Shown: positions 47,972-59,800 of the stretch, piece after piece
How positions within the stretch are numbered: the stretch's first letter is position 1
Layout: the number at the start of each line of letters is the position of its first letter
Assembly (NCBI RefSeq): GCF_035582795.1
Contig: NC_134370.1
Location: 49,091,501-49,155,500 of the forward strand
Origin: Mycteria americana
Taxonomy: Eukaryota > Chordata > Aves > Ciconiiformes > Ciconiidae
Reading direction: 5' to 3'
DNA: 64,000 nucleotides
Position numbers and translations under genes: made by a program
The notes under the pieces: model-generated
What the model was told of the DNA's origin: nothing
Database searches by the model: none
What the model saw: the letters and a program-made list of their open reading frames with translations, nothing else

Positions 47972-48063
47972 CCCGGCCCCGCCGCCAAAGCCCCCCCCCC
48001 CCCCCCCCGCCGCCGGTTGGCGGCGGGGGGGGGGGGGGGGGGGGCTTTGGCGGCGGGGCCGGG
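47972..48063. repeat. Long GC inverted repeat (foldback) in the SIN3A CpG island
   Basis: The left arm is CCCGGCCCCGCCGCCAAAG, then 18 C, then GCCGCC (47972-48014). The loop is GGTT (48015-48018). The right arm is GGCGGC, then 20 G, then CTTTGGCGGCGGGGCCGGG (48019-48063). The arms are complementary over about 43 bases apart from the homopolymer length difference. It could form a cruciform, and the G run can form quadruplexes. It may also be a site of assembly error. Confidence 0.85.
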
Positions 48064-48760
48064 GGGGGGGCGGCGCGGCTCTGCCTTTTGTCCCCGACCC
48101 CTTCACTTCCGGGATGGCAGCGCCCCACGTGGGGCGGGCCAGTTACACGTGGGGGGGGACACACTCACACACACGCACGCACGCACTGGGGGGGGCAGGG
48201 GGGGGCGGGAGGGAGAGGCCCGCGCGCCACGGGGGCGTGCCCGCCGCCCCGCGGCCAATGGGGGCGGGGGGCGGGGCCGGCGCGGCGGCCGCTCCCCCCT
48301 CCCCCTCACACACACACTCACTCACTCACTCCCCCCCCTCCCTCCCCCCCCCCCGGCGTCGCGCGCTGCCCGCCGCGCGCTTCCCGCCGGCGGCCGTTGG
48401 AGCGCGCGGGTCGCTCCTTCCCTCAGCCCGACGGCAGCGACGGCGCCGGGCCTCTTCCCGCCCCCGGGGAAGCAAATCCCGGTCTGTCGTGAGGCGGGGG
48501 GGAGGGGGGGAGCAGCTGTTACATACCCTCAACGCGCAGGCGAGGAGCCCTGAATGGAGGGGAACTCCCCCCGGGGCGGATTGGCCCCGCGATGCCGATC
48601 GTCACGGCCGGACCGCCCACCGGCGGGGGTGGGGGGGGCTGAGGGAGAGGCCTCACCGTGGAGGGCGGGAGGGAGCTGACCCCCGGCCCTGCAGCAAACC
48701 CTGCCCTCGCGGGGGTGGGCGAGCGCTACCCAGTCCCCTCTGCCGTTGATAAAACACGAG

Positions 48761-51700
48761 CTGGAACTGGGACAGCGGCTGCGGGTTTTAATTCTTTTAT
48801 TATTTTTTTTTCTCCCGGGGTTTACAAAGTTGTGGAGGGAGTTGCTGGCTTCCCCTCTGCTGCAGGCACCGGCCCCCTGACTGCCCGAGATCAAGGCTGG
48901 AGGAGCCAGGCCTGGCTTTGGATTAGCTGTCACCAGGCCTGCTGCGCGCCTGGTCATCCAGAGCGCACTCAGGAGGGGGAAAAATAAAAACGCACCCACT
49001 CTAAACTTCTATTAAAGTATGTATTTCGAGCATCTTCACTCAAACAAGGTCTAAACCTCTTGTGTTTTTTTCTTGTGTGTTCTTAGCTGCTAAAAGGTCT
49101 CTGGCCAGGGGTGTTTGAACCTGCACAGGCTGCTGGGGATCGAGCCTGAGTCTAAGAAGCTGGTGACAAGGAAGCAGGAGGTCTGAGAAATGAAATGCTC
49201 CGGAGCCAGGCTGTTTCCAAATTCCCAGGGCTCAGCGCGCACTAGGAAAATTACAAGCACTAAAGTAATTGTAATTAGCAAGGCAGTGTGCACGCAGCCA
49301 GGAAACCCTGAAAGCCAAATGAGACAGGTGGGGGCAGAAATAGCATCGCCACTTCGGGGTTTCCCTGCAATGGCTTTAAATCCCATTTGCAGCCTTGACC
49401 AGCGCTTTGGCTTTCATCCTTTGGCTTGTTTCAGTTTAGGATATCCCCGCTGTGAATTTTGCCTGTGGTGATTGACCCCCATCCCTCCAAGCCCTTCCCT
49501 GCCCTGGGGCGCTCTGGGCAAGGGGAGATGCTGCAGATAGGGCAAGGCAAACCTGCTGCTGGCCCATTTCTCCCACTGCTCTCCAAATAACGCAAAGTTT
49601 TACTTTCCAGTAACACTGGGATCTCCCTGTGAAGCAGACATTTCCACAGAGATCTGTATTTATGCTGCCGAGTGGGACCTGCTGGCACGGAAAGGAGTGG
49701 ATGGATCAAAACTTTGTGTTGTGCAAGAGGACTGAAAACACTGGCTTTGACAAGAGATGCAGCCCTGGAAATAGTTGTGGGGGGTGAGTGTTTGGGTAGT
49801 TTTCCCATGGAAAATGCTTAAAACCCTTTCCTCTGCCACTGGCACCTTCATCCCTCCTCGAAGGGAGCTGCTGCTGTCTACGACAGCAGCATACCCAAGC
49901 AGTTCCCATTCAGAGCTGGTGTTGGTGATCTCCCTCCCTCTCGTCTTCACCTAAGCACGGTTTTCTCCTGGTTAATCCTCCTCGCCCCCCGCCCCGTGCT
50001 GCCCCCCCCAGGGTGAGCCCGATGGGTGGAGGCAGCTGAAGAAATCCCCTGCCCCGTCTTCTGCTGTCATTTGTCTGTCAAAGGCCACCAAACTGGTTAA
50101 AAATCCCCAAACCTCAAGTTTAAAGTCCAAAACCACTGATGGCTGATCTTACCACAAGAAGAGTTGAAAAGGGAAACATTTTAAAAGTCAAAAAAGAAAA
50201 ATTAAGCTTAAAAAACCATATTAACGTGAACCTGAAGTGCCTTTTGATTAAACACCCTCCAGTACCATGCTGCCTGGTATTCCTACCGTGACACTCCAGG
50301 ACATGGGTCTCCTCAGAAATGTTTCAGTTCTCTGTGCCCACATCGCATGGAATCAAGCTAAAAGGTGCGACCGCCTTCACCCACGGCCACAGTGGGGGCT
50401 TGGTTGGGACTCGCAGCCTGTGGAAGGGAGATGGGCTGGGCACACCTGTGCGCCACGTGGGACGCTTGGCACCACCTGCAGCTTTCGGGTCTGGACCCCA
50501 CACCTTGCTGAAAGCCCCGCTGAGCCTGGGAGAGCCACTGCCGACAGCACAGGCTTGAAAACAAGCTGCAAATACCCTGCTTTCTGCACGTGTGCCAACA
50601 AAAAAGCCCAGCTGGGGTGAAGAACACGTTTGGCAGCGAGGGGGGAGGGCCCTGGGATCCTTCCTCCTGAGGACGAGGGGTTCCCTCGGATGCTGGAGCC
50701 TCCCTGCAATGGGTGCCGGGAGGGAAACTCGAGGCCAGCCTGAGCCAGAGGAGCCGCTCTGCAGGTCAGACTGTGTGGGCTGATGCTGCTCAAGGAGCAC
50801 AGCGGGGCAGAAAATGGTACCTAGAAGAATGGGACACTCCAGCTGAAAGGAAACCGCTCCACAGGCAGGACGTGCACAGCTCCAGGGATGCTCAAAACAC
50901 CCACCTATCACTCAGCTGTGGGTGCCGGGGCATGCATCCCCTAAAGACGGATGCCCTGCTTCCTCCGGTTCTTTTCCAGCCATCCAGCCCATGTGTTTGG
51001 CCCCGGTTCGGCATGGCCAAGCCTGTCTGCACCTCAAGCGCAGGGGAAAGCTTCCCCCTCTGCCAACCCCAGAAAGGCGCTGGCCTCCTTGGCTTTTTCA
51101 GACTCCAGCTGAGCAAACACAGGTGCTGCTCTTCCCACCCACCGGCGTTTCCTCTCACCCGGGAGCCTCGCTGGGGACGGCTGCTCTGGGGCATGTGCTC
51201 TCCCGCAGGCTCTAGGGCTTGATTTGCACCAGCCGCCTCTTTTCTTCCCTCGCCCCGAAGCCTCAGGCTGCAGCTGCCGCTCCAGGACTGGCATCGCTTG
51301 CACCTGAAGGCGCTAGGGCTGGCTGTCAGCCCAGGAGCCCCTGGGCAGCCCAGCCATGTTGCCCCCAGCCGTGCCTGTGTGTTTTTGCGCCCTACATGCC
51401 TGCAGGTCCGGCAGCACAGAAGCGGTGCCCTCACTCCCAAATCCAGCAGCAAAATGCCTTTTCCCAACACTGCCATCATTTTACAGGGCAGTTTTGCAGA
51501 AAGCTCCCAGGACGCTCCCCAAACCACAGCTGTACTTGCCAGGGAAATAACACCAGAAGTGCCCAACAACTCCATTCTTTTAATCTCCGCTTCCATCCCT
51601 TGAGCGTTACATGTAGCAGCAATGGGATTCCTCGTTCCAGTTAGCAGCCGCCCATCCTTTTGCTGTTGCCTCCATTTGCATTAGAGGCAAACCCTCCCAG

Positions 51701-52430
51701 CCACCCCGAAATCACTGTGCCTCGTGAGGTGCAGGCAGCAGCAGGCAGATCCTGCGGCCGGCCCCGCTTGCTCGGCCTCCCCATCCAGGGCATGGCACTG
51801 CCTCTCCAGCCGGGACCTGGAGGCTCCTTGCAGGCAGAGGTTTGGTTTCCTGGCCTGGTCATCAGGGTGGCCAATGCACCCTGGGCACTTTCTAAATAAT
51901 TATTAATAAAAATAGATAGGAGGAAGGCGACAGCTTGAGAAAGGGGCTATGGAAAGAAGAGGAGGCTCTGAAGAGCCCGTTGCTTGGAGCAGGACAGGAG
52001 ATTGATGCTCTGGGGCTCAGCAGGGCCCTGGGAAAAGAGGCAGAAGCTCGGAGGGGGGCAGCTTGTCCCCCCGCCCCGTACGGCACAGCCCATCTTGCTG
52101 CCTTCCCTCCTGCCATTATCCTGCCCGCCCAGGAAAGCTGCCTGCAGCCTGGTTATCTCTCGCAGGGCCTCACCCAGGAGCGGGCTGGCTGGCTCTTAGG
52201 GCTGCTGCCCTCAGCCCTCCGGCCCCGTGCAAGTCCTACCCCGTGCTCCCCAGCACAGCCCTAAACGCAGCCCTCTGCCCCCAAAGTGCTGGTGGGCTGC
52301 AGCAGGTCCGTGTGCCCCCAGGGATGGGGCCAGCTTGCTTTTGGGGACCACGGGGTGTGCAAAGCCCTAAACTCCCTCCCTCTCCTCTCCTGCCCCTGAC
52401 CAACTCCACCACGAGAGCTAAGAGGACTGG
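48761..52430. other. SIN3A-PTPN9 intergenic region
   Basis: About 3.7 kb lies between the SIN3A CpG island and the likely PTPN9 3' end. No gene, RNA or transposon was recognised. Open frames here (for example minus 50892-51596) have no splice context or family resemblance. A short AT-rich segment with paired TAAT cores at about 49259-49280 stands out from the GC-rich surroundings. Confidence 0.6.
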
Positions 52431-53873
52431 TCACTGGTAGTACATTTATATGTTGATACAAATAAAAACAAAACAAACCCCAAAAAGTAACAACAACAAA
52501 AATGTTTCTCTGAACGAGAGCAAAATAGGAACATTTACAAATCCTTCTGGCTCTGGCTTGGATCAAGTTAATGTTAAATACAGAACAAAACAAAAAACAA
52601 CCCCCCCCAGATTATAAAAAAATAAGAATATACACATTCAAAGAGCTTATTACAGTATAAAGTTACTGAGGCCCAGGTGCTGCCCGCCCCAGCTCCCCGG
52701 GCAGCACGGAGGGGCAGGGGGCCGGGGTGGTGGCAGGGGCCAGGTGACAGGGCAGCTGTCCCCAGTGGGTACTGCTGCCCCAGAGGTCAGCTCGGTGCCT
52801 CCCGAGGGTTTTGGCTTTTTTGCTCAGCACTTTTCCAGCCCGTGACTCATCGCAGGGCTGGGCCCACGGGTTCCCACTGCCGGCTTGGGAAAGCCGGGCA
52901 ACCCGGAGAGCCGGTCGGTCCCCATCCGTCCCCATCACCTCGTACCTAGTGACTCCCGTGGCTGTGCCCCGAGGGGCAGGGGGCACCGGCAGCTCTTTGC
53001 CCCCTGGCCAACCCGCCTGCTGCGGCCAAAATCCTCCAGAACCTCCTCCCGGGAGCAGGAGACGAGGATGGGGAAGACGAGACAAGGAAAGGGGGGGATG
53101 CTGCTGAGCATCCCCGTGCCCCCCACGGGATGGGCACGGGAGGTCCTGGGTCCCAGTGCTGCCCGCGAGGAGCGGGGGGGGGGGGGGGGGGGCAGGAAAG
53201 GGGAAAAAAGCGGGGGGAAGACAAGACAGAGCCAGGACCAAACTCACCACTCCAGGGATCACAGCGGTGAGACGGCAGGACAGCAGGGACCCACAGGAGC
53301 TGCTAAAACGGGTGCTTGTATATATGTATCTATATAATAGCCAGGGTTGGGCACAGCGAGCATATATTATATACACACATACATACAGACACACAGACTT
53401 AGCGGCAGGTAAGACTGAAGTAGGTGCCTCTTCCTAAGCCCCAGGCCAGGGCAGGACTGGAAATACATTTCCTAGGGCTTTGCAAAGCCCTTTCTCTAGA
53501 TACATTTTAGATGGTCCCAACAAAAAAATAAAATAAAATTTTTAAAAAAACCCAAACAACTTGAAGAGAAGAAAAACCACCTCCCCAAACAACCAACCCC
53601 CCCAACAGAAATACCGTGGAGAGGAGCGAGAGCCTCTTCCCGTGCTGTCCTCCACCCCCCGGCGAGCGGCAGCCACCATTTGGTTTGCATAAGGCACAGT
53701 TCGATAGCAGTGCTAATAGTCGAGGACGGGCAGCTGCCCGCCGCCGACGGGCGGCCGCCTCTGCGACGCGGCACCGCCGCCCCGACGGCTCTGCCGAGTC
53801 CTGGCGGGCACAGAGGCGGCAGTGGCAGCCCCGGGAGGATGGGAAGGGGGGGTCTGCGGGGAGGTGGCGGGTC
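52431..53873 (-). other. PTPN9: PTPN9 3' untranslated region (end inferred)
   Basis: Non-coding sequence follows the PTPN9 stop codon at 53874-53876. On the transcript strand a Pumilio-type UGUAUAUA lies at 53375-53368 within a TG/TA-rich stretch. U-rich sequence at about 52620-52440 leads to a variant poly(A) hexamer TATAAA (52450-52445). No canonical AATAAA was found, so the end is uncertain. It contains a G19 run (53174-53192, plus strand). Confidence 0.5.
53174..53192. repeat. G19 homopolymer
   Basis: A run of 19 G on the plus strand lies in the presumed PTPN9 3' UTR; it would be a C run in the mRNA. Such runs are often miscounted in assemblies. Confidence 0.9.
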
Positions 53874-56800
53874 TCAGTGTCCTGGCGAGCTCTTCTCCTG
53901 GCCGGCCCGGCTGTGGTTGGCGAGCAGCAGGCCCTCACGCTGGGCGTGCTCGAGGATGGCCGTGTAACAGAAGTAATACTGCTCAGGGGTCTGGATGCTG
54001 AAGGCGCGCTGGGTCCGCATGCGCAGCACCGTCTGGTAGATGTTCAGCGTGCCCACGTCCTGCAGCTGGGACAGGCAGATGTCCAGCGCGCAGAAGGTAC
54101 CTGGGGACAACGATTGGGGTCGGCGTCAGCCACCAAAGATCCATCATTGCCCCTTGCGAGAATGGGAGCGGGGCAGTGGTGGTCCTCAGCCCCCCCACCA
54201 GCCTCCCACACGAGACCACGGGCATCCAGGGATGCAGGGCAGAGACTTCTCCCAGGTCCGATAGCTGCAGGAAGTCTTGGGGACATACATCCCCAGTCAA
54301 ACGTCTTGCAAACACACCATGGCTCCAGGGGATGGAAATGCCGCAGGGGGAGGCTGGACCAAGACCTCCACCCCAGCAGCGGGGTTACCCTGTTACCTGT
54401 CCTGCCGATGCCGGCGCTGCAGTGCACCACGACCGGGGGTCCCCCAGGGTGACCCTTGAAGCGAGGTCCCAGGGCGCTGACTGCCACCCTCTGCTGCTGC
54501 TTCACAGCCCCCAGAAAGTCAATAAGAGTGGCTGCGGAGGAGGGGACACCATAATCTGGCCAGCTCAGGTACTGGAAGTGGGACACCAACCGCCGCTCCC
54601 TGGTCTGGGGGAAAGCAGGGGGGTTAGACACTCTCCCCTCCTCTGCCCCTGGCCATGGAGGGCTCCTAGTGCCCCCGTGCTGTCCCCCGCCAGGCAGCTG
54701 TGGCCACGCACCTCCGAGCTGTGGATCTCCAGGATGGTTTTCTTGTAATGATTGAGGTTCTCCACGCCCAGGTTGGTGATGGTCAGGGCCCCGAAGCACA
54801 CCTGGAAATCCTTCTCCAGGGGCCAGTACTGGCCGCACTTTCTCCTGCCTCCCTCCTCCAGCCTGGGAGCAGAAAGACAAAATAGTGATGTCCTCCTTGC
54901 CCTGCTAGGGACATGTCCCATGCCACCCTGCCTTGGTCCCTTGGGGATCCTGCAGGGACCAAACGGTCCATCCCTGATGTGGTGTCCCCACCCTGCAGGG
55001 CTCTGCCTGGCACCACAGCTGCAGGCTCACTGCAGAGAGCACAGCGCCGCTCATCCAACATTTTGCAAAGAAAAACAGGGCTGTGCCCTGCCCAGGGCAC
55101 TCACCGAGTGGTCATCACGATCACCAGGACGTTTTGCTCCCACACCATGCGCCAGAAGTCACCGTAGGTGTTTTCCAGAGGCCCTGCGGGGACAGCCCAC
55201 GCGTCAGCCCAAAACCTGATGGGTTTGGGCAAGCCCCTTTGCCCAGCAGCCTCCACCAGCCCTCCTTGCCCTCCCTGCGGGGAACCACAGCCCCTTCCCA
55301 CAGGGACTGACCCTGACGTGGATCCACCAGCCCTGCCTGGAGCTGCCGCCGATTGCCTCCCCCCCAGCACCAAATCCCTACGGCTCAGCACCCATCCCCC
55401 CTCTCTGCTCCCTGCTGCTTCATCCTCAGGCAGATGGGGCAAAGCCAGGGGCTGGGTTTAGGGGCAGGAGGAAGGGGCTGCCATCGCCGCTGCTAGCGGG
55501 GGTCTGCTCAGCACAGGACCCGATTTGTGGGAGGCTGCTGAAGGATGATGCACCCACTCACCCTCTTCCAGGAGAAGCTCTGGTCCCTCCTGGCTGGGGA
55601 CCGGGAGGGGAGTAAATACACCCAGAGAGGAGGGGGACTTGCTGGGCAGTGAACTCCGCCCAGGCTATCCCCCTCCGCAGCCGGTGGCTGATGCTGGGCA
55701 GGGAGGTGAAGCCCATGTGTGCATCAGGAGCAAAATAACCCCCTTGGTGGCTCCCACAGGGGCTCGGGGCCATACCCTGAGTCCCAATGTAAGCGTTCCT
55801 CTGCTTGTAGCCGTCCATGAAGCTCGCGTTGATGTAGTCGGTCAGCTGCGGGGAGAAAAGCACACACAGCATGAGTCCTCCAGAGCCCCGCGGCCAGGAC
55901 GGCTGCAGCGGCTCCAGGCGGGATCCCGAGTCTCCACCCCGGGCTGGCTCACCTCCGGGCGGCTGTACGGCTTTGCCAGTTTGACACGGGTTTGGTCCAG
56001 GCAGGGCACGTCCCCGTACCGGTTCTTCTCCTGGTTGTAGGGTGCCCTGGGAGGCAGGGGAGAGTGGGAAAGGGAAGCAGGGATGTTTTCCAGGCGGGAA
56101 GGGAGAGGCAGCATCCCTCCCGCTGCACAAGCCTCCGGCACCCGTAGCCTGGGCTCTGCTGCCATCACCTGGCCAAAGCCTCGGGAAGCAGAGTCCCGGA
56201 CAGGTCCTTGTCCCCGCTGTCCCCTGCACGGCTCCCTCCTACCCCCGGCGGCTGCGGGAGCCGCAAAGGGGGTTCACAGCATCACTAGGCTGGGGATCTC
56301 CGTTGCTAACCCAAAGCACCACACCCCAAAGAGGCAGATGGGCCACCACTGAGCAGCAGAAGTGTAGGGAGGGGGGGACCCAGCTTTTCTGGAGCAAGAG
56401 AGGGGGCCCCCATGCTGGCCCGCACCCAGCTCCTTCCCCCCAACTCACAAAGAGCAGACAAAGGTGCCGGCTGGGCTCCTGCGCCGAATATCTTCGTACT
56501 CTTCGTAGATGCCCCGCTTCTGCTTGTGGCTGACGTGATCCAGCAGCTCCCGGAGGGTGATGGACTTGGGCCCGGGGACGTGGACAGAGCCGTTATCTTT
56601 GGGGGCCACCAGCGGCACCAGGATGAGCTCATCCAGGGGGTCGGGGTGCCCGTTCTGCTGGGGCAGGAACCGGCAGTTCCAGCTCAGAGGGTCCAGTTTG
56701 AGGGACCCCCCAAGGTACTCAGGGAGGCACTCCCGGGGCAGGTGCTCCTTCAGCTCCGACATCTTCACCATCTGCACCTGTGGGAGGAAGAGGAGGAGCA

Positions 56801-59800
56801 GAGGTGATTCCCAGAAGGATGGAGAAGGTTCACTGGGGACGGGGACAGGGATGCCAACAGTCTGGCACGGTCCCCATGGAGCCTGGAGATTTCCCCCAAC
56901 AGCATCAGGGTCTTCCCCCTTCCTGTCCTGCCCCAGGAGGGCTCCCAGGGGAACACGCACTTGGGGAGGGAGCCCACACCGACACCCAGCTCCAAATTTG
57001 CAAGTGGCTCCGAGCTCCTCCCAAAAGCAGAGGGGCAAAGCCCAGCCCAGGGAGACATCGGGCTGGAAACTGACTCTATCAGCAGCACTGCTGATGCTGA
57101 GGATACTGTTTTAGGTATTTTTGGCTTTGCCAGATAGGGCCTGAGCACAGGTATTTAAGTTTCCCTTTTCTCCTGCGTGCTCAGCAGAGGTTTTCTTTCC
57201 CTTTAATCATTTACCATTGCCTCAACTTGCTGCTGCTGGCAGCTTCATCGCAGAGGAAGAAATCGAAGGCAATTTCAAAAGGGGTTCAAGATATTTGCTG
57301 AAAACAGCGAAACAGGTTGGCCCCTACGAAACAGGCTGAGAAAGCCTCCATTTCCCACAGATTTGGGCTCAGCAGCTTCCAGCCGACGGGGCTGAGGGCT
57401 GCAGGCTGCTTACACCATCCTGTCCCAAAGGGAAAACAGCCTCAGCCCTCCCCACCGAAGGTCCCGTGCTGGGGTGGACCCGTGCTCACCCGCTCCCGCA
57501 GCTTCTCCTTCAGCAGCAGGCTGATGATGGAGTAGGGCACGCGAAACCACATGGGCGCTCCCACGATGAAAACCTTCTTGAGCCGAGCTGGGAAGGCACC
57601 CTGCGGGCAGGAGGGGGTCAGATCCACGCTGCCGGGGAGGAACAGGCCCCTCTCCGCGCTCTGCCGGCAAGGGGGACACGTCCCAGCAGAGGTGTTGACC
57701 AGCAAAGGGACCCCGAGGTGGCCATGCCGTATCCAAAGCGTGCCTCGCACGCAGCTGGCAGCCCACGGCCGTGCTTATTTTTATGCTCCAATACAGAAAC
57801 AAATTATTTCCTTGGAATTAGGTAGGCAGAGAGTTTGGCTCCGCAGGGAAGAGGTGAAGCCTGGGAGCTGGGATTTGTGCGGAGAACACACCCCGGCCAA
57901 TATTTACTGTTATTTCTTTTTTCCGGAGAAGGGAGGAGGCATGAAATGCCAGCGCGATTAAAAAATAATTTGCATCTGTTTTCCCAAAAGCGCTGCCAGC
58001 AGCTGCGAGAGGAATCCGGCACGGGGACAGCTGATCCCCTCCCACCCGCAGGACACCGCAGCCCCGGCCGGGTCCAGCCTGGCAGGCTCCCAACGCCTTC
58101 CTGAGGTCCTACGGGGCTGGAGCCGGTGCTCCTAGGCCGAGATGTGGTCAGGATGGTCTGGCAGGAGAATTTATGCCAAAACCAGAGGACTTCATGTACT
58201 CGGTGAGCAAGCGGCCCGTGTGACATCCCAGGACATCGGGTCACCCCTGGCCGTTACCTTCAGCAGGTTGAGGATCTTCTTGCTGAGGTCCAGCTCGAAG
58301 TTGGTGTACTGCGAGCCTGCCATGTCATAGATGAACACCAGCCCATTCCTCTGGGTTTCAAAGCTGAGAGAGGGGAAAGAGTAAGGTCAACCCTGCAACA
58401 TCCAACTGCTCGGCTCCTGCGTGAGCAGATCTGCCCCATGCTAACCTCATCTTCATCTTGCTGACCCCAAAAAATCCCCTTCTGTGCTTCCAGAAGGACT
58501 CACGGACCCAAAGCTCGCTTCTGCATTTCCCAGCTGCTCCACCACCTCTTCCTACAACTCTTATTTAAGCCTGGCTCATTTCTTAAGCCTGCCTCAGCTG
58601 CACCACCCATGATGGGTAAGTTCAGAAATGGAAAGAGCCCAGCAGGATGAATGGGATGTCCCAGCTTTATATTTTTGGCAGGGCTCACGTTACCTCTTGC
58701 CGGCAACAGGGCTGCCTCCCCCCCAGCCAAAGCCTGCAGGAATCAGGGGCTTTGCTAAACTAAAACCTGGAGGTGGGGAGGAAAAGGCTGCAAAGAGCCT
58801 GGTTCAGGGCTTGGGAGATTTTGTTCCCCTGCTGAATGCCTCCATGGGGATGACTGGCTTGAGTTCAAACCAGAGGAAGACTTTCAGGGAATTTCAAGCC
58901 ACAGGGAGCTGTGACCCCCTTCTCTTTCCTAACTAGAGACGGGACACCCAGAGGCATGCAGACTCAGCCACAATTTCACCTTCAGGAATTAATTCACATT
59001 CACGGGAGAGAAGGTACATCTTTTCCCTGCGAAGCCTTTCAGAGGGATTTCAGCAAAACCTCAGCAAGCAGTAGCATCTCCCCTTGCCCCTGGGAGGGAA
59101 GGGGCTCCCTGGGGACCTGCCGCCGTAAGACACGCTACCCCGGCTCACCTCTCCACCGCTCGGTCCAGCAGGTAGAAGAGCGCCTGGAGCACCACGTGCT
59201 GCACACTCTTGCTGGGGTGGTGCAGCTTGGCCGTGAAGAGGGCGATGGAGGCTCCTGAGGGGTCCCGCACGCTCTGACGAAGAAACAAGGTCAGGCTCAA
59301 CAGCACCGGAGGATGCCTGTGCGGAGCGGAGCCAGGACGAGCCACCCGGTTGGGGTAACTCGGGGAGGACACGACACCTACCAGAATGGTGAACTTGCCA
59401 CTGAGCAGCTCCGAGCGCAGCGGCTCCTCGTGCGGCTTCAGCTTCACGATGCCCTCTTTCAGCCGCGTCTCCTGCGGGCAGGGAGCCGGCGTGATGGCCA
59501 GCACAGACATCCCAGCCCTCCACCCACCATCATGTCCCCGTGGGGCACCCAGCCCCCTGAGGGAAGCCCCAGCAGGGAAACCTCTGCTCCCACAGCCCCA
59601 TTTTCCAGCACGGGGAGGAGCAGCTTTGCAAAACCAGGCTGGGAAGGGTATATATGCATATATATCCTTTATATATGGGGAGACGCTCTGCGGGCATCAC
59701 GCCAGCCGGGAGGGCACCCTGTGAGTACGGACGCTGCTTTCAGCGGAGGGGAGGAGACTGGGGTCGGCGAGATCTCCATGGTGACTCGCCTTGGCTGAAA

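Larger units (their letters stand above)
46420..48760. promoter_or_regulatory. SIN3A: SIN3A CpG island / promoter
   Basis: About 2.3 kb of extreme GC and CpG density with many GC boxes, for example the GGGGCGGGGCGGGG run at 46970-46983. CCAAT boxes are at 47576-47580 (plus), 47615-47619 (minus), 47746-47750 (minus) and 48255-48259 (plus). Palindromic E-boxes (CACGTG) occur near 47955, 48126 and 48147. An ETS-type CACTTCCGGGATGGC lies near 48104-48118. No TATA box is seen. It fits a broad housekeeping promoter driving SIN3A leftwards. Long open reading frames here are GC artefacts. Confidence 0.75.

Noticed and set aside
46793-48553. 586-codon plus-strand open frame, with other long overlapping frames on both strands
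   Set aside because: It lies in extreme GC sequence where stop codons are rare. The translation is Pro/Gly/Arg/Ala low complexity with no domain, and several frames overlap it on both strands.
50892-51596. 234-codon minus-strand open frame between SIN3A and PTPN9
   Set aside because: It has no recognisable domain, no splice context and a GC-driven composition, and several overlapping frames exist on both strands.
52663-53394. 243-codon minus-strand open frame in the PTPN9 3' region
   Set aside because: It is Pro/Ser/Leu-rich low-complexity sequence following the PTPN9 stop codon, with no family resemblance.
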